Source: Phlebotomus papatasi (Eukaryota; Arthropoda; Insecta; Diptera; Psychodidae). From it: 64,000 nt of DNA. Position numbers and translations under genes: made by a program. Numbering within the stretch: the stretch's first letter is position 1; each line of letters begins with the position of its first letter. Location of the stretch: the NCBI RefSeq assembly GCF_024763615.1, contig NC_077223.1, forward strand, positions 87,978,627 to 88,042,626, written 5' to 3'. The notes below the pieces were generated by a model. That model did no database searches, was not told the origin of the DNA, and saw only the letters and a program-made list of their open reading frames with translations. This document shows, in pieces, positions 1 to 11,001 of the stretch.

Positions 1-665
1 ATATGGTGGCCAAGTGATGGATTTAAAATTTCGGCATAAAACTGCAGCGGCTCTAAAGATTGGCCTGGGATGGAATGATAACTTTTTGACACTATCGAAC
101 CGATAGTATCGGTAAATCTATATCTGTTAGTGAATGTGGCTGTTGATCAATATCTATATTAGTCACAGGAAATATAGCTATTATTTAAATATTTCAGATT
201 CGACAGTCGATAGTAGCAAAAATAAGTCATCATGTCACCCCTGTTTTGCGATAACAGGGGCCATAAGGACTGCACTAACCACTGCCTTAAAAGTCATGTT
301 AAGCTTGCCGCCATTACAGCTTTTCATAAAGCCGGGCTACTGCTGGATAAGCAAGGTTATTGGCAGATATCCTATCCAGACCTTTTAATGTGGAATAACT
401 TCCACATTGAGGAAAGGCTTCCCAGGAAAATAAAGCAATACTTGATGTAAACAAACTGAGGTGAAGGTCACTATGTGTAGTGTACGCCTACCCCAGCTTA
501 TGTAACATCAGATGGATGTTGCTGGGTAAACCGGTGCTATCTAATGGAGATCTATCACGATTAAAGTCGCCCTGTTTAATAGAGTTTAACCGAAAAACAG
601 ACTGACTTGAACCATCCTACCCTTAACAGGGGTTAATTTAATTAAGGATGCATAATGGGCTCACA
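1..665. other. Left flank of the retrotransposon insertion, no recognised gene
   Basis: Two overlapping plus-strand frames (134-388 and 232-450) are open here but neither shows a domain I recognise and they exclude each other. The second starts with an ATG at 232. From about 465 to 640 the sequence is a dispersed repeat that recurs in the opposite orientation near 35341-35500. This is the host side of the LTR-element insertion: joining 666-669 to 5416 restores the empty site. Confidence 0.5.
465..640 (-). repeat. Dispersed repeat, copy 1 (partner near 35341-35500)
   Basis: The reverse complement of this stretch aligns with 35341-35500 over roughly 150 bp. Shared blocks include 'aaactctattaaacagggcg', 'agatagcaccg.tttacc.agcaa' and 'tctgatgtta'. 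The two copies are in opposite orientation and have diverged by roughly a fifth. There is no coding capacity and no clear terminal repeats, so the element class is unknown. Confidence 0.75.
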
Positions 666-669
666 TGAA

Positions 670-873
670 TGTAGTGTATTGAGACAGATGATGTAAATAA
701 AAGAGATAGGATGATATTGTTCAGGTCAGGGTTTTAAAATATTGAATTCAGTCTAATAAACGCACGCATAGAAGTAACATCGCGTCAAATAAAGTTATTG
801 TAAATAGTCATAATAGTCTTTTAATTAAAGTCTTATTTCTTCGCCATATAATAGCAAGTCAGAGCTATTATAA
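670..873 (+). repeat. 5' LTR
   Basis: The repeat begins TGTAGTGTATTGAGACAG and ends TATTATAA. It is identical by eye to the 3' copy and is followed after one base by the primer-binding site. Confidence 0.93.
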
Positions 874-874
874 T

Positions 875-892
875 TGGCGACGAGTGTAAAAA
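875..892 (+). promoter_or_regulatory. Primer-binding site of the LTR retrotransposon
   Basis: TGGCGACGAGTG lies directly downstream of the 5' LTR. The leading TGG matches the CCA end of a tRNA. The tRNA species (Arg or Ser like) cannot be fixed by eye. Confidence 0.7.
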
Positions 893-916
893 GTACTCGC
901 GTGAAAATAAAGTGTG

Positions 917-3900
917 ATGAGTGTAGAAGACTTGGATTTGGACAAATTGTGGATTCAGTCAGATCAACGTGAAGCCAAAATGGAATCTTCATCAGCCACG
1001 AGGCAAGGTGGTTTTGTGGGTAGTATCTCAGAATATACTCCAGGAACCAACTTCAAGTACTACCACGATCGCATTAAGCAGTTTTTCATCGCAAACTACG
1101 TATCTGAGGAGATGAAAGTACCAACATTTTTAGCGTGCGTCGGCGAAGAAATTTACAACACGTGCACCACACTTTGTGCGCCAGTGCTGCCCAGTGAGAA
1201 AAAATTTGAGGAACTCATGGCTCTTTTAGAGCATCACTATGATAAAAAAGTGAATAAAAGGGCTCAGAGATTCAAGTTCTTCAAAGAAAAGCAGCAAGAG
1301 GGTCAAACAATCAAGGAATACATCTTAACCCTCAAGGAATTGGCGGCAACATGTGAATTTGGCGGGTTTATTCCAGACACCAATCAACAAAAGGGTTCAC
1401 TCAGAGCATTGGCATTGGAAGATGCTCTAACGGATCAATTGATTGTGGGATTATCGAATGAAAAAATTCAGCAAAAACTCTTATCGGATGATTCCAAATC
1501 ATTTGATGCTTGCTGTGAGATTGCACTCAATATGGAAATGAGTGAAAGAGAGCAATTGTTGCTGAAACCCAGTACCAGTGGAGTGAATAAAGTGTCCGAG
1601 AAGAAAGCAAAAAAAGCTGCAAACCGGAATAAATCACCAGCCAAGAGGAGTTTTTCACGTCACAGGGGTGATGGAAAGCACCATCGCAACAAAGACGAGT
1701 CCAGTGATTCTACCACATGCTATCGGTGTGGCCGACAAGCTCCAAATCATAAGCCACAGAATTGTCCAGCGCTAAATTGGAAGTGCTTTATCTGTGACAA
1801 AACGGGACACATTTCTACGGTTTGTCGACAACGGAGTTCTTCAGGTGATCGCGGACGAGTTGGAAGGATTCAGTGCAACTCAGTAGGAAGTGGGACAGCG
1901 CCCAGGAAAATGTCACAGCCTCTCTACTGGCAAGTAGTAGTCAATGGAGTCACCATGAAGTTTGAGGTTGATGGCGGATGCGGAGAAACGCTCATGAGTC
2001 TACAGGAGTACCAAGATAAGTTCCAGAATCATCATAAAAATTTGATCAGTATAGGGTCCCTATCTCTTTCTACTTTTACAGAAGAAACTGTTAGGCCGTT
2101 AGGATCATTTATCGCAACTGTGGTGATTGACGGTGTGGAATATGGACATCTTGAGGTGCTTGTAGTAGACACAGGGAAGCGATTTACTGCCTTATTGGGT
2201 CGCTCATGGCTTGATGTCGTTAATCCAAGCTGGAGAGAATTGCTGTCGCCACGTAAGAATATTCCAAATATTTCTAAAATGTCTTATGCTCAAGGGAATG
2301 ATACTCAGTCTGATACTTTGATTAAAAATATTCGTGAAAAATTCCCATACACGGTCTCTCAAGATACAAATCAAACAATTGTCGGGTTTAAGGCACAAAT
2401 ATTGCTTGAACCGTGCCAGCCTATTTTTCACAAGGCTTATAGTGTTCCATATCGATCTCGTGAAAAAGTCGAGCAAGAGCTTGAGCGTCTTTGCAATGAG
2501 AACATCTTAGAACCAGTGAAGAATAGTAAGTGGGCTTCACCCATTGTCGTGGTGCCAAAAGGCAAAGAGTCAGTAAGACTTTGCATGGATGCAAAGGTCA
2601 CGATAAATAAATTTATCAAAACTGAACATTATCCTCTTCCTTTGGTAGACGATATTTTCGTTTCCTTGGCCAATAGTCGATTTTTCTGCGTCATTGATTT
2701 AAAAAATGCCTATCTTCAATTGGAGGTAGAAGAAGAATCAAGAGAGTGTCTTACCATTAACACTCTTCGTGGTCTTTTCAGGTATAAGAGGCTTCCTTTC
2801 GGGGTGGCATCTGCGCCTGCAATTTTCCAGTCGGTCATTGATCAAGTCTTAAAGGATATCGACGGATGTGTTGCATACCTTGACGATATTGTCATAGGGA
2901 GTAGTACCCAAAAGGGATGCAAAAGGATTCTTTTCCAAGTCCTATCGAAACTCAATGATCATAAGATCTTGATAAATCTCGAAAAATGTCAATTTCTGGT
3001 CAAGTCAGTCAAATATCTTGGACATGTCTTAGAAGATGGACATGTAAGTCCCAATCCAGATAAGATAAAAGCGATTGTAGATGCGCCAGCACCATCCGAT
3101 GTCGCTAAATTGAGTTCCTATTTAGGGCTTATAAATTACTATAGGAAATTCCTACCAAATTTATCCACGGAATTGCACCCATTGTACAATCTACTCAAGT
3201 CGAATGTAAGATATCAGTGGGATAAACAATGTCAAACAGCGTTCCAAAAATCCAAAGAATTGCTGATAAATAGTCTTGCGTTAACCTTATTTGATCCTAA
3301 TAAGGAAACTATTTTGTCGTGCGATGCATCTCCGTATTGGTTAGGAGCATGCTTATCCCAGATGGTTAATGGGGAAGAACGTCCAGTCTCATTCGCGTCA
3401 GCAAGCTTGAGTCCGAGTGAAAAAAATTATTCTCAACTTCATCGTGAGGCATTGGCAATTATTTTTGGGGTAAAAAAGTTCCAGAAATATTTATATGGGA
3501 AATGTTTCACGTTAGTCACCGATAATCAGGCAATTCGAGAGATTTTCAATCCAAAGAAAAATACTCCTGCAGTCGCAGCAGCAAGGTTACAGCGATGGGC
3601 TGTTCAGCTGTCAATGTTTAATTATAAGATAGTGTATCGCCCAGGGAAGAAAATGGGAAATGTGGATGCGCTATCGCGCCTACCTATACAGGAAAGTCAT
3701 GAAGTCGAGTCGATTCCGGTCAATAACATTAGGTGGGATGATTCAATTCAAATTGATTTTGAGAAAGTCAAATCAGAGACGAAAAACGACCCGGAAGCTA
3801 AACAAGTGTCGTCGTATTTAGCAAATGGTTCGGGTGGGGGGATACCTTCAGAATTTAAAAGAGTCCAAAACCAACTGTCGTTGGAAGATCAGTGCATATT

Positions 3901-5095
3901 TTATGGGGAACGGCTATTTATTCCTAAGAATCTGAGATTAGCAATCTTAGAATTGCTACATGAAAATCACTCAGGAATGGTGCTCATGAAGAAGTTAGCT
4001 AGATCTTACGTCTGGTGGCCATCCATTGATAAAAGTATCGAGGATTATGTTAGGTCATGTGAGATTTGCCAACAGACAAGCACCGTTAAGAAGGAAAAGC
4101 TAAATAGTAAATGGCCAGAATGCTCAGTTCCTTTCGAGAGAGTACATCTCGATCTATTCTATTTCGGGGGCAAAATGTTCCTAATAATTGTCGATTCGTT
4201 CAGTAACTACATTGATATTGTGTTAATGAACAATACAACTGCTCGTTCTCTCATCAAAGTCCTTGAAGACAAGTTCGCGATTTATGGACTATTTCATGAG
4301 ATCGTTACCGACAATGGACCACCTTTTAACAGTTGGGAATTCGAAAAATATTGTCGGGAGAGAAGTATCAGGTTGAGTCATTCACCTATTTACCATCCAG
4401 CGTCGAACGGTCGCGCTGAGCGCGGAGTAAGGATTGTAAAAACTGTATTCCGAAAATTTCTCCTTACCAGCAAGGATTCGACGATCGAGCAGAAAATTCA
4501 AAAATTCTTATTGCACTACAGAAACAGTCCAAATTCCACCGCCAGTCAGTCTCCAAATGAATTAATATATTCATATAAACCTCGTACACAAATTGATAAC
4601 TTAAATCCTAAAAAGAAAGTCAGTTTTGATTTGTCAAAGAATAAATATCACAGTCAAAATCAGAATAATGAGGTATCACAGAATAATAATCACAGTCAAA
4701 GTCAAAGTCCTGAATTTATAGTAAATGAGAAAGCATTATACAAAAATCATGAAAAGTCAATTGTTCGTTGGTTACCATGCATTATCAAGCAAAAACTATC
4801 TAAGTTGCGATATCTGATTAGCTTAGATAGCAAGATTAAAATGGTCCACGTAAATCAATTAAAGAAATATTTCAGTCAGTATAATACAGATTTAATTGTC
4901 TATAAGTCAAAAGAGTCACAACTTAATTCGAAGAAAAGAGTCAGAAAACAGTCAGTAGTTGAACCTTTTACTTATGATGGAAAACCTTTAAGAAAGAAAA
5001 GAAAAATTTATGATTCAGAAAATGTCAGAAGATCAGAAAGAATTAAGGAAATGTTAAAAAGGAAACAACTAGAATGTCAAATGTATAAGTCATAG
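917..5095 (+). CDS. Gag-Pol polyprotein of the Ty3/gypsy retrotransposon
   Basis: A single frame of 1,392 codons from the first ATG at 917. Gag occupies roughly residues 1-310 and ends in two zinc knuckles; the second (290-303) is a regular C-X2-C-X4-H-X4-C. A retropepsin-like region follows: its active-site triad reads D-G-G at 352-354 instead of the usual D-S/T-G, and a downstream LLGRSWLD block is present. Reverse transcriptase has YLDD at 654-657, and RNase H follows. Integrase has an HHCC zinc-binding region and a DD35E catalytic set at D1079, D1132 and E1168. The C terminus is basic. Gag and Pol share one frame, so no frameshift is needed. The frame is undamaged, which agrees with the identical LTRs. 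Domain order (PR-RT-RH-IN) defines the Ty3/gypsy class. The unusual protease residue is the one oddity. Confidence 0.95.
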   Translation: MSVEDLDLDKLWIQSDQREAKMESSSATRQGGFVGSISEYTPGTNFKYYHDRIKQFFIANYVSEEMKVPTFLACVGEEIYNTCTTLCAPVLPSEKKFEELMALLEHHYDKKVNKRAQRFKFFKEKQQEGQTIKEYILTLKELAATCEFGGFIPDTNQQKGSLRALALEDALTDQLIVGLSNEKIQQKLLSDDSKSFDACCEIALNMEMSEREQLLLKPSTSGVNKVSEKKAKKAANRNKSPAKRSFSRHRGDGKHHRNKDESSDSTTCYRCGRQAPNHKPQNCPALNWKCFICDKTGHISTVCRQRSSSGDRGRVGRIQCNSVGSGTAPRKMSQPLYWQVVVNGVTMKFEVDGGCGETLMSLQEYQDKFQNHHKNLISIGSLSLSTFTEETVRPLGSFIATVVIDGVEYGHLEVLVVDTGKRFTALLGRSWLDVVNPSWRELLSPRKNIPNISKMSYAQGNDTQSDTLIKNIREKFPYTVSQDTNQTIVGFKAQILLEPCQPIFHKAYSVPYRSREKVEQELERLCNENILEPVKNSKWASPIVVVPKGKESVRLCMDAKVTINKFIKTEHYPLPLVDDIFVSLANSRFFCVIDLKNAYLQLEVEEESRECLTINTLRGLFRYKRLPFGVASAPAIFQSVIDQVLKDIDGCVAYLDDIVIGSSTQKGCKRILFQVLSKLNDHKILINLEKCQFLVKSVKYLGHVLEDGHVSPNPDKIKAIVDAPAPSDVAKLSSYLGLINYYRKFLPNLSTELHPLYNLLKSNVRYQWDKQCQTAFQKSKELLINSLALTLFDPNKETILSCDASPYWLGACLSQMVNGEERPVSFASASLSPSEKNYSQLHREALAIIFGVKKFQKYLYGKCFTLVTDNQAIREIFNPKKNTPAVAAARLQRWAVQLSMFNYKIVYRPGKKMGNVDALSRLPIQESHEVESIPVNNIRWDDSIQIDFEKVKSETKNDPEAKQVSSYLANGSGGGIPSEFKRVQNQLSLEDQCIFYGERLFIPKNLRLAILELLHENHSGMVLMKKLARSYVWWPSIDKSIEDYVRSCEICQQTSTVKKEKLNSKWPECSVPFERVHLDLFYFGGKMFLIIVDSFSNYIDIVLMNNTTARSLIKVLEDKFAIYGLFHEIVTDNGPPFNSWEFEKYCRERSIRLSHSPIYHPASNGRAERGVRIVKTVFRKFLLTSKDSTIEQKIQKFLLHYRNSPNSTASQSPNELIYSYKPRTQIDNLNPKKKVSFDLSKNKYHSQNQNNEVSQNNNHSQSQSPEFIVNEKALYKNHEKSIVRWLPCIIKQKLSKLRYLISLDSKIKMVHVNQLKKYFSQYNTDLIVYKSKESQLNSKKRVRKQSVVEPFTYDGKPLRKKRKIYDSENVRRSERIKEMLKRKQLECQMYKS

Positions 5096-5200
5096 TTTCA
5101 TTAACAGGACCTTTAGGTAGAGTTAGGATTCTCCTAGCCTTGTAAAAATAAATTGTAAATATTAGTTTAAAATTGTAAATAGGGAATTTAAAATATTGCT

Positions 5201-5207
5201 GGGAGAA
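5201..5207 (+). promoter_or_regulatory. Polypurine tract
   Basis: GGGAGAA lies immediately 5' of the 3' LTR, in the expected position for plus-strand DNA priming. Confidence 0.6.
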
Positions 5208-5411
5208 TGTAGTGTATTGAGACAGATGATGTAAATAAAAGAGATAGGATGATATTGTTCAGGTCAGGGTTTTAAAATATTGAATTCAGTCTAATAAACG
5301 CACGCATAGAAGTAACATCGCGTCAAATAAAGTTATTGTAAATAGTCATAATAGTCTTTTAATTAAAGTCTTATTTCTTCGCCATATAATAGCAAGTCAG
5401 AGCTATTATAA
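5208..5411 (+). repeat. 3' LTR
   Basis: 204 bp matching 670-873 without a difference I can see. It is followed by the TGAA duplication at 5412-5415. Confidence 0.93.
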
Positions 5412-5412
5412 T

Positions 5413-5754
5413 GAAGACCCTGGGGCATCGGTTCCGTAAGAACCGCCCCCACTGTAATCTATTGCTATCTTTGAAAAATTCCAATATTGCATACTTCTGA
5501 TGCAAATGTCCTTCGTGAACCGTTTCTAACCGTGTATTGTATGATGTACTCATTTCTATTGAGGGTGCAATAGTATAGCCTTCAATCAGCACCGCTAAAG
5601 AACACCATTGATTAAGCAATAATTGCTCAAGAATAAGAAATTCCTGAGGTACAAGCCAGTATTTCCGATTGCAGTTAAAACCGCGTGGTTTGAGAAGTCT
5701 TTTCCAATCAAGTGGAGCAATCAACAGTGGATAATCTCTTATAAGTTCAGCCAA
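5413..5754 (-). other. Unidentified open frame beside the LTR element
   Basis: On the minus strand a frame runs from about 5754 into the 3' LTR. It has no ATG near its start (the frame opens at TTG 5754), so if real it would be an internal exon. With the retrotransposon removed, the frame reads Val-Phe-Met-stop at the empty site. It therefore ended within a few codons of the insertion point even before the insertion. The sequence looks protein-like, with mixed composition and several Trp and Tyr, but matches no family I know. It could be chance or a decayed transposon. Confidence 0.25.
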
Positions 5755-5759
5755 TAATA

Positions 5760-6888
5760 ATAATTAGGAGAAAAGAAAAATAAAATCCACATAATTAATT
5801 CGAATATTATAGCAATTAAAGAGTCATATCACTTTTATAATTTAATTGCCACCGCAATTTAATTGTTGACTACAGTCAGAGACTTCTAACGAACACACTG
5901 ACGATTTACACCATAAATTTACTTATACTTCATTTAAATGTAAGTTTAAATGTCTGCCGGAGGAAGATTATCATGAGTCTGGTATTCCTTCCTCTCTCCT
6001 TCTCAGTCTTTACCATTGAGGCTGTTCTGTAGTGGCACTAAAGTGGTCATCAAAGCGCGTTTAGAGAGTCATAGAGAGTGACTAAATTTCTTTATTATTC
6101 CCTCAAATACACACACGCGTGCGCATTTTAATTTACGATTATTTATTTTTATTATTGCAAGTCCTCCTCCAGAATATCAACAGCAGCATCCACCAGAAAA
6201 CGGGCGACAACTCAGCTCTTTTTTTTATTGCTCGAACTCAAAGAGAGAGCAACATAAGCAATCCATCGATTTTGAGAGGTTTGTTTATGTGTCGCTCAGA
6301 GCAATAATGGTCCATTTTATTACGGAAATGTATTTCCTATAGGTTCCTTTTGCTATGAACATCTCAATATTTTGCCTTATTACATGCTAAATAAGGATCA
6401 AACTTTGACAAAAAATTAGAATTCTAAAGTTTAGCGGAAAATTATGTTACGGTTCGTGTTTCTTTCTATCTGTTACTAGTCTGGTCAAACAGTAAGAGAT
6501 ATCGACGTTCAAACTTTAGTTGACCGCTTCCTTCAAAATATTTGACTTTCTTCAAAACTGGATACAACTAACGGATATCCAATAATTTTCTTTTATTTTG
6601 TAGAAGATGTTTTCCCTTGAGGACTTTAATGTCGGGTATTCCCAAAGGAAGTTTTCTACTGGTTTTAAAAAACACCACAGCCTCTCTTCATTATAAAGAA
6701 TGGAAATTTAGAGAGTGATCTATAAGGGTACTAACCAAATTCCTCAAATAAATCCTTCGCAGTTCCACTAGAAACTTTATTCTGACCGGTAAAGTACTCC
6801 TAACCAGAGACTTAGGTTATCTACAGTTTTCACAATCCGTCCGATCCGTCCAAAACTTTTCCTGGCCAACATGCAATCGGTTAGTTAG
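5760..6888. other. Gene-free AT-rich DNA
   Basis: No convincing coding sequence. Around 6220-6280 a stretch (gctcgaactcaaagagagagc...ccatcgatttt) resembles 9343-9395, so part of this is a dispersed repeat. Confidence 0.6.
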
Positions 6889-7009
6889 TTGGTTCTCCGA
6901 AAACCTGACTTGAAAATCTATGAAGAATACCTCCCTAAAACATACACTATTGCGTTATCAGAAACAGCTGAACGGGCAGGACACCATATTACCCGTCGGT
7001 GCCGGCATA

Positions 7010-7375
7010 AATTCCGAAAGCTAAAATCCCGAACGCCAAGATACCGAAAAACCAAAATCCCGAATAAATTGAAAGCCAGAAATGTTAAAATCCCGAATTG
7101 CCTAAATCCTGAATGGATCAAAATCCAGAAAAACGAAAATCTCGAAACTCAATTTTCGAAAAACCAAAATCCCAAACGTCACAAATCCCGAAGAGACAAA
7201 ATCTTGAATGGATCGAAACTCTGAAAGCCAAAATCCCGAATAGTCGAAATCCTGAATATCCTAAATCCAGAAAACCCAAAATCCAAAAAAAGCCGAAATC
7301 CCGAATGGATCGAAAGCTACAATCCCGAATAGCCAAAATACCGAAAACCAAAATCCCGAAAACCAAAATCCTCTC
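7010..7375 (+). repeat. Minisatellite of the ccgaaa-gccaaaat type, array 1
   Basis: Irregular tandem units of about 12-16 bp read as variations on aaatcccgaaaagccaaaat. The same motif appears again near 7740-7800, and in reverse orientation near 7925-7985 (ggattttggcattcgagattttggc). The open frames across it on both strands are by-products of the repeat and are not counted as genes. It is the same family as the much larger array at 53.6-55.4 kb. Confidence 0.9.
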
Positions 7376-8333
7376 GTTCAGTAATAACCTTACCGATTTG
7401 AGTGCTCTTTCCGGTTGAGATTTTTCCTTTACCGATTCGAAGGTATATCAGAGAGAACTTACCTAAAAACCTGTTGGAAGTTCGAAGTTGTCATCCTGAA
7501 ATTCCACAAAACTACACAAAACAGTTCACTTTTTGCAGCAAATGTTTGCACACTGTTGTTGACATTGTTGATGATTGAAGTGTCAAGAATATCAAAATTC
7601 GAAATAGCACAACAATCAGCGCTAAAGCGGCGGGTAAATGAACTTGCACTTTAGGCTTCCGGTAGATTTTCGAATAAGTTTGGCTTAGCTTTGGAGTGGT
7701 TTTGTCTCTTCGAAAGGTTATTACTGAACGGAGCCAATCTCGAACGCTAAAATTCTGAAAGACAAAATACCGAAAAGTCAAAATCGTGAAAGCGGCGAAA
7801 TTATACGGAAGATAATGCCCGGAATGATTCCCTAAAAACACAGAAAATATTCCATCGTCTCCAGCAAGCGCTCGCGCAATCATGGGAATAAATATGATAC
7901 TTTTAAGAATTTGGAATTGTGGCTTTCAGATTTTTAGCCGATTCAGGATTTTGGCATTCGAGATTTTGGCTTTCGAGGTTTTGACCGGGACCCTTTGACC
8001 CTATTCCAGAATTCTCATCTTTGACATCTCGTTTTTGAGGCCATTAAATGCAAATTTAGAGCCCGAAACAATTACTAAAAGGTTTATCTTGGAAGTCCCT
8101 TAACTACATAATTTCCATCTAATCTAACCAGAAATCGTAGGTAATCTAGGGAAATATTTCGTCTGTATACATTACATACCTATAACCAAAAACAAATCTC
8201 CATTCAGAATTCCAATGTGATTTTGTCAGTCCGAAATGATAACAAGTGAAAAAATACCATTAATTGAACTAATTCAATTTTACATTTTCTTTTTATATAT
8301 TAGGGTTATTAAGAACCGGTATTACTAATTCGT
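7376..8333. other. Gene-free DNA with scattered satellite units
   Basis: No coding sequence is supported. Isolated ccgaaa/gccaaaat units occur near 7740-7800 (plus) and 7925-7985 (minus). The remainder is AT-rich. Confidence 0.5.
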
Positions 8334-9017
8334 ACACTCTTAGAAAAGTTTAGACGTGATTACTAATGAAAATTAGTTGTTCGGGCGATTATTATCAAAT
8401 CTATTTAAAATAGTTCTTATATTCTTAAAACATTATACTCATAATAAATTTATTAGTAGTGAGAATGTAAGACAATATTTACGTGGATAAGTTGCGGCAA
8501 TTATTTCATAATGCTTTCATACAATTATATTTGCTTGTGTTAATTAAATGAAATCATTATCCCAACTAATATTGGTCACTAATTCCTTTTAGTTCTCACA
8601 ACCAATGTAAATAGATGGGCCTATATTTTCATAAAGTTATGACTACTTTTCCAATAGTAAGGAGTGGTTTTTATTTTAGTAATGCGTTGAAGCTCTTTCG
8701 AATTTTAAGCAACTAATAAGAAATATGCATCACAATGAATGCTATATAGTAACCACAACTAATATGATATAGTTATTACAGCCAATAAGATGGGTATCAA
8801 CCCCATTTATTTAGTAATTGGAACTAATATGTTATAGTACCCATTACTATTTTGATTTAGTTGTCATAACTAAATGAAAAGGATACTTTAACTAACTGTG
8901 GTCAACTATTTCATTTAGTTACCCAAACTAAATATATAGTTGGGTCTATATTTACTATATTTTATAGTTCTAATAACTGCATATGAGCTTGTACGAACTA
9001 ATTTTTTCTAAGAGTGA
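8334..9017. mobile_element. Putative non-autonomous element rich in actaaat/tatagtt repeats
   Basis: The left end reads CACTCTTAGAAAAG and the right end TTTTTTCTAAGAGTG, an inverted pair of about 14 bp. The interior (8560-8960) is filled with short inverted and direct copies of aactaaat, actaatat and atatagtt. There is no open frame of note. The boundaries are inferred from the inverted pair only, and no target duplication was identified. Confidence 0.5.
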
Positions 9018-10751
9018 GTCAACAGATATTACACCCAAAAACGATGAACCAGGAACACCGATGATACCTTGTATCAAGAATATCATACTACTTCTTGTCA
9101 TTCAGAAGAAGTTAAAAATTCACGAATTCGAGCATTCCCCGAATTATAATAGCTTTTGTTCATTTTCAGACTCTCTTCCTTCTCTTAATGCTTAGTAGGT
9201 CCGAATGTGTTAAATGATAATTAAAGTGCGCTCTTTTGCTCATTCTCAACAGCGACATTTCTCAATTTAACGACCACAGACCAAATAAACATGCGTGTTG
9301 AAACATTTGAATTATAATTTTCAATACTAGTTCTTTTACTGCTCGAACTCCACAGAGAGAGCATTATATATAATCCCTCGATTTTTTCACTTTTTCATCC
9401 CCCAAAGCTTCAACCTTCCACCCCCCAGGGACCACTTTTCTCAATATATTTTTTTTCGTGGTTAAGACATTTTCTGAGAAATACTGTAATACGGGCTTCA
9501 GACCAAAGACTTAGCCAAATAGTTTAACTTTTCTAACTAGTTATTGGTAAAAGTTTTTGGGAAATTTTGATTTCGGATTAAATATTGAAAGTAACTGAAC
9601 CATAGGATTTTCAAAAACCGAAAAAATTGATTTCTATTTAGGAATTTGAAAGTTCCGGGAACTGGGCTAAACCTCTAGTTTGAAAACCACTTAATGCTAT
9701 TTGACGGTCTATCCGTTGGAATTACCTGTACGTGAGAGGTTAAAAAGACCGACTTAGTTCTTACGGGAGGCACCCTTCCCATAATTTGACTCTATTTTTT
9801 TCATTTTTGAATGTTTTTAATCCCTCCTCAGCGGATATTTCGTTCATATGCGAAAATACCGTTGAGTCATTCCATTTTTCAAAATCCGCTGTTGAAAAGG
9901 CCTTAGAGAGCATATTTCTCAACCGAATTTAACCATATTTGGACTTGTTTGAAAGGTCTTGGAATTTCTAATAAGTCTGAAACGGGTCCAATCGGTTATG
10001 AACCAAATGACCAAGATATGAATCTAACAGTAATTTTTATCCGTAAGTCATCTGCATTACTCCTAAGTTATTTTAGGCGATCTTCAGAATAATTTACAAT
10101 TTTGTTGAAATCAGTTGTAAACCGGTAAATGAGTAAATGATGAGAAAGTAGTTTTGAGATATCAAAGGCACAAGTTCCAGCATTTTGCAAAACACACGGC
10201 GCATTGTCATCCCTTTTTCCCTTTCTACAGCATTGGAGGACCCAGAATCTGTCGGTGAGATTTGAGCTCTTTGAACGATTTGCATAGTTAAATAATGTAA
10301 GATTATTGTAAATTTTATTAGCGGACTTTTCAAAGCAAATATGCACACAAAACTTGCAGAATGTGTAGTTGAGAGATGGCAGGTAATGGTCATTTTACTA
10401 CAGCTAATAGCTCGTGGTGAATGATTAAATAAAATACAAACTTCTGTATTTTTCGCTATTTTCTCTAAACTGCTGGTAAATAAATGATTTTTCATTAATT
10501 GGTGTCACGTAATTTATGATCTTACGATGTAAATTACCTGTTGGATAAACAAACACTGAATTTGATACTTTTATAGATATTTACTTTAAGGAGTTAAACA
10601 AATCATAAGTTTATAAATAGACTGATCGAATTTCATTGATCATTCGAGCGATCAATCGAAAACCTACGCGTTCCCCGTTAGTAACGCCCTCTATTAGCTG
10701 CTGGGAGGCAAAATTGATTTAAATGTAACATAAATCCCTCAATTTCAATTT
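9018..10751. other. Gene-free DNA
   Basis: Frames of 60-130 codons exist (for example on the minus strand at 10068-10495) but overlap each other, lack family resemblance and lack supporting splice context. Part (9343-9395) resembles 6228-6280. Confidence 0.5.
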
Positions 10752-11001
10752 AATGCCTTGGATGCATAAACGACTTAAGCCGAGAGACGGCTTGACGTAA
10801 TTATATAATATTTAAAATCATAATTAAGCTACATTTCCTTCAGTTTCTGACTAATCCATATCTGTGCATAAACCAAGAAACGGCTTAATTAGTGGGAAAT
10901 TAATTGAAACTGGCGCGAATGTAATGTAGTCTAGTCATTATTTTGAATATAACCACGTTAAGTTGTGTCTCGACTTAAGTCGCAAATGTGTCTAGGGTAT
11001 A
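10752..11001. mobile_element. Degenerate MITE related to the 39.2 kb element
   Basis: The left end TGCCTTGGATGCATAAACGAC and the right end (reverse complement TACCCTAGACACATTTGCGAC) form an imperfect terminal inverted repeat. Both resemble the ends of the 518 bp element at 39202-39719 (TGYCCTRGACACACTTACGAC). It is non-coding and about 250 bp long. Confidence 0.5.

Larger units (their letters stand above)
670..5411 (+). mobile_element. Full-length Ty3/gypsy LTR retrotransposon
   Basis: The element is 4,742 bp with two 204 bp LTRs (670-873 and 5208-5411) that I read as identical. It is flanked by a 4 bp target-site duplication TGAA (666-669 and 5412-5415). A primer-binding site starting TGGCGAC lies just inside the 5' LTR (875 on), a start also seen in the insect 412/mdg1 group (from memory). 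A short polypurine tract GGGAGAA (5201-5207) abuts the 3' LTR. One long frame encodes gag-pol, and there is no env-like frame before the 3' LTR. Identical LTRs, an intact frame and a matching duplication all indicate a recent insertion, possibly still polymorphic. Confidence 0.95.

Noticed and set aside
6889..7418. Open frames of 60-111 codons on both strands
   Set aside because: By-products of the same ccgaaa/gccaaaat minisatellite.
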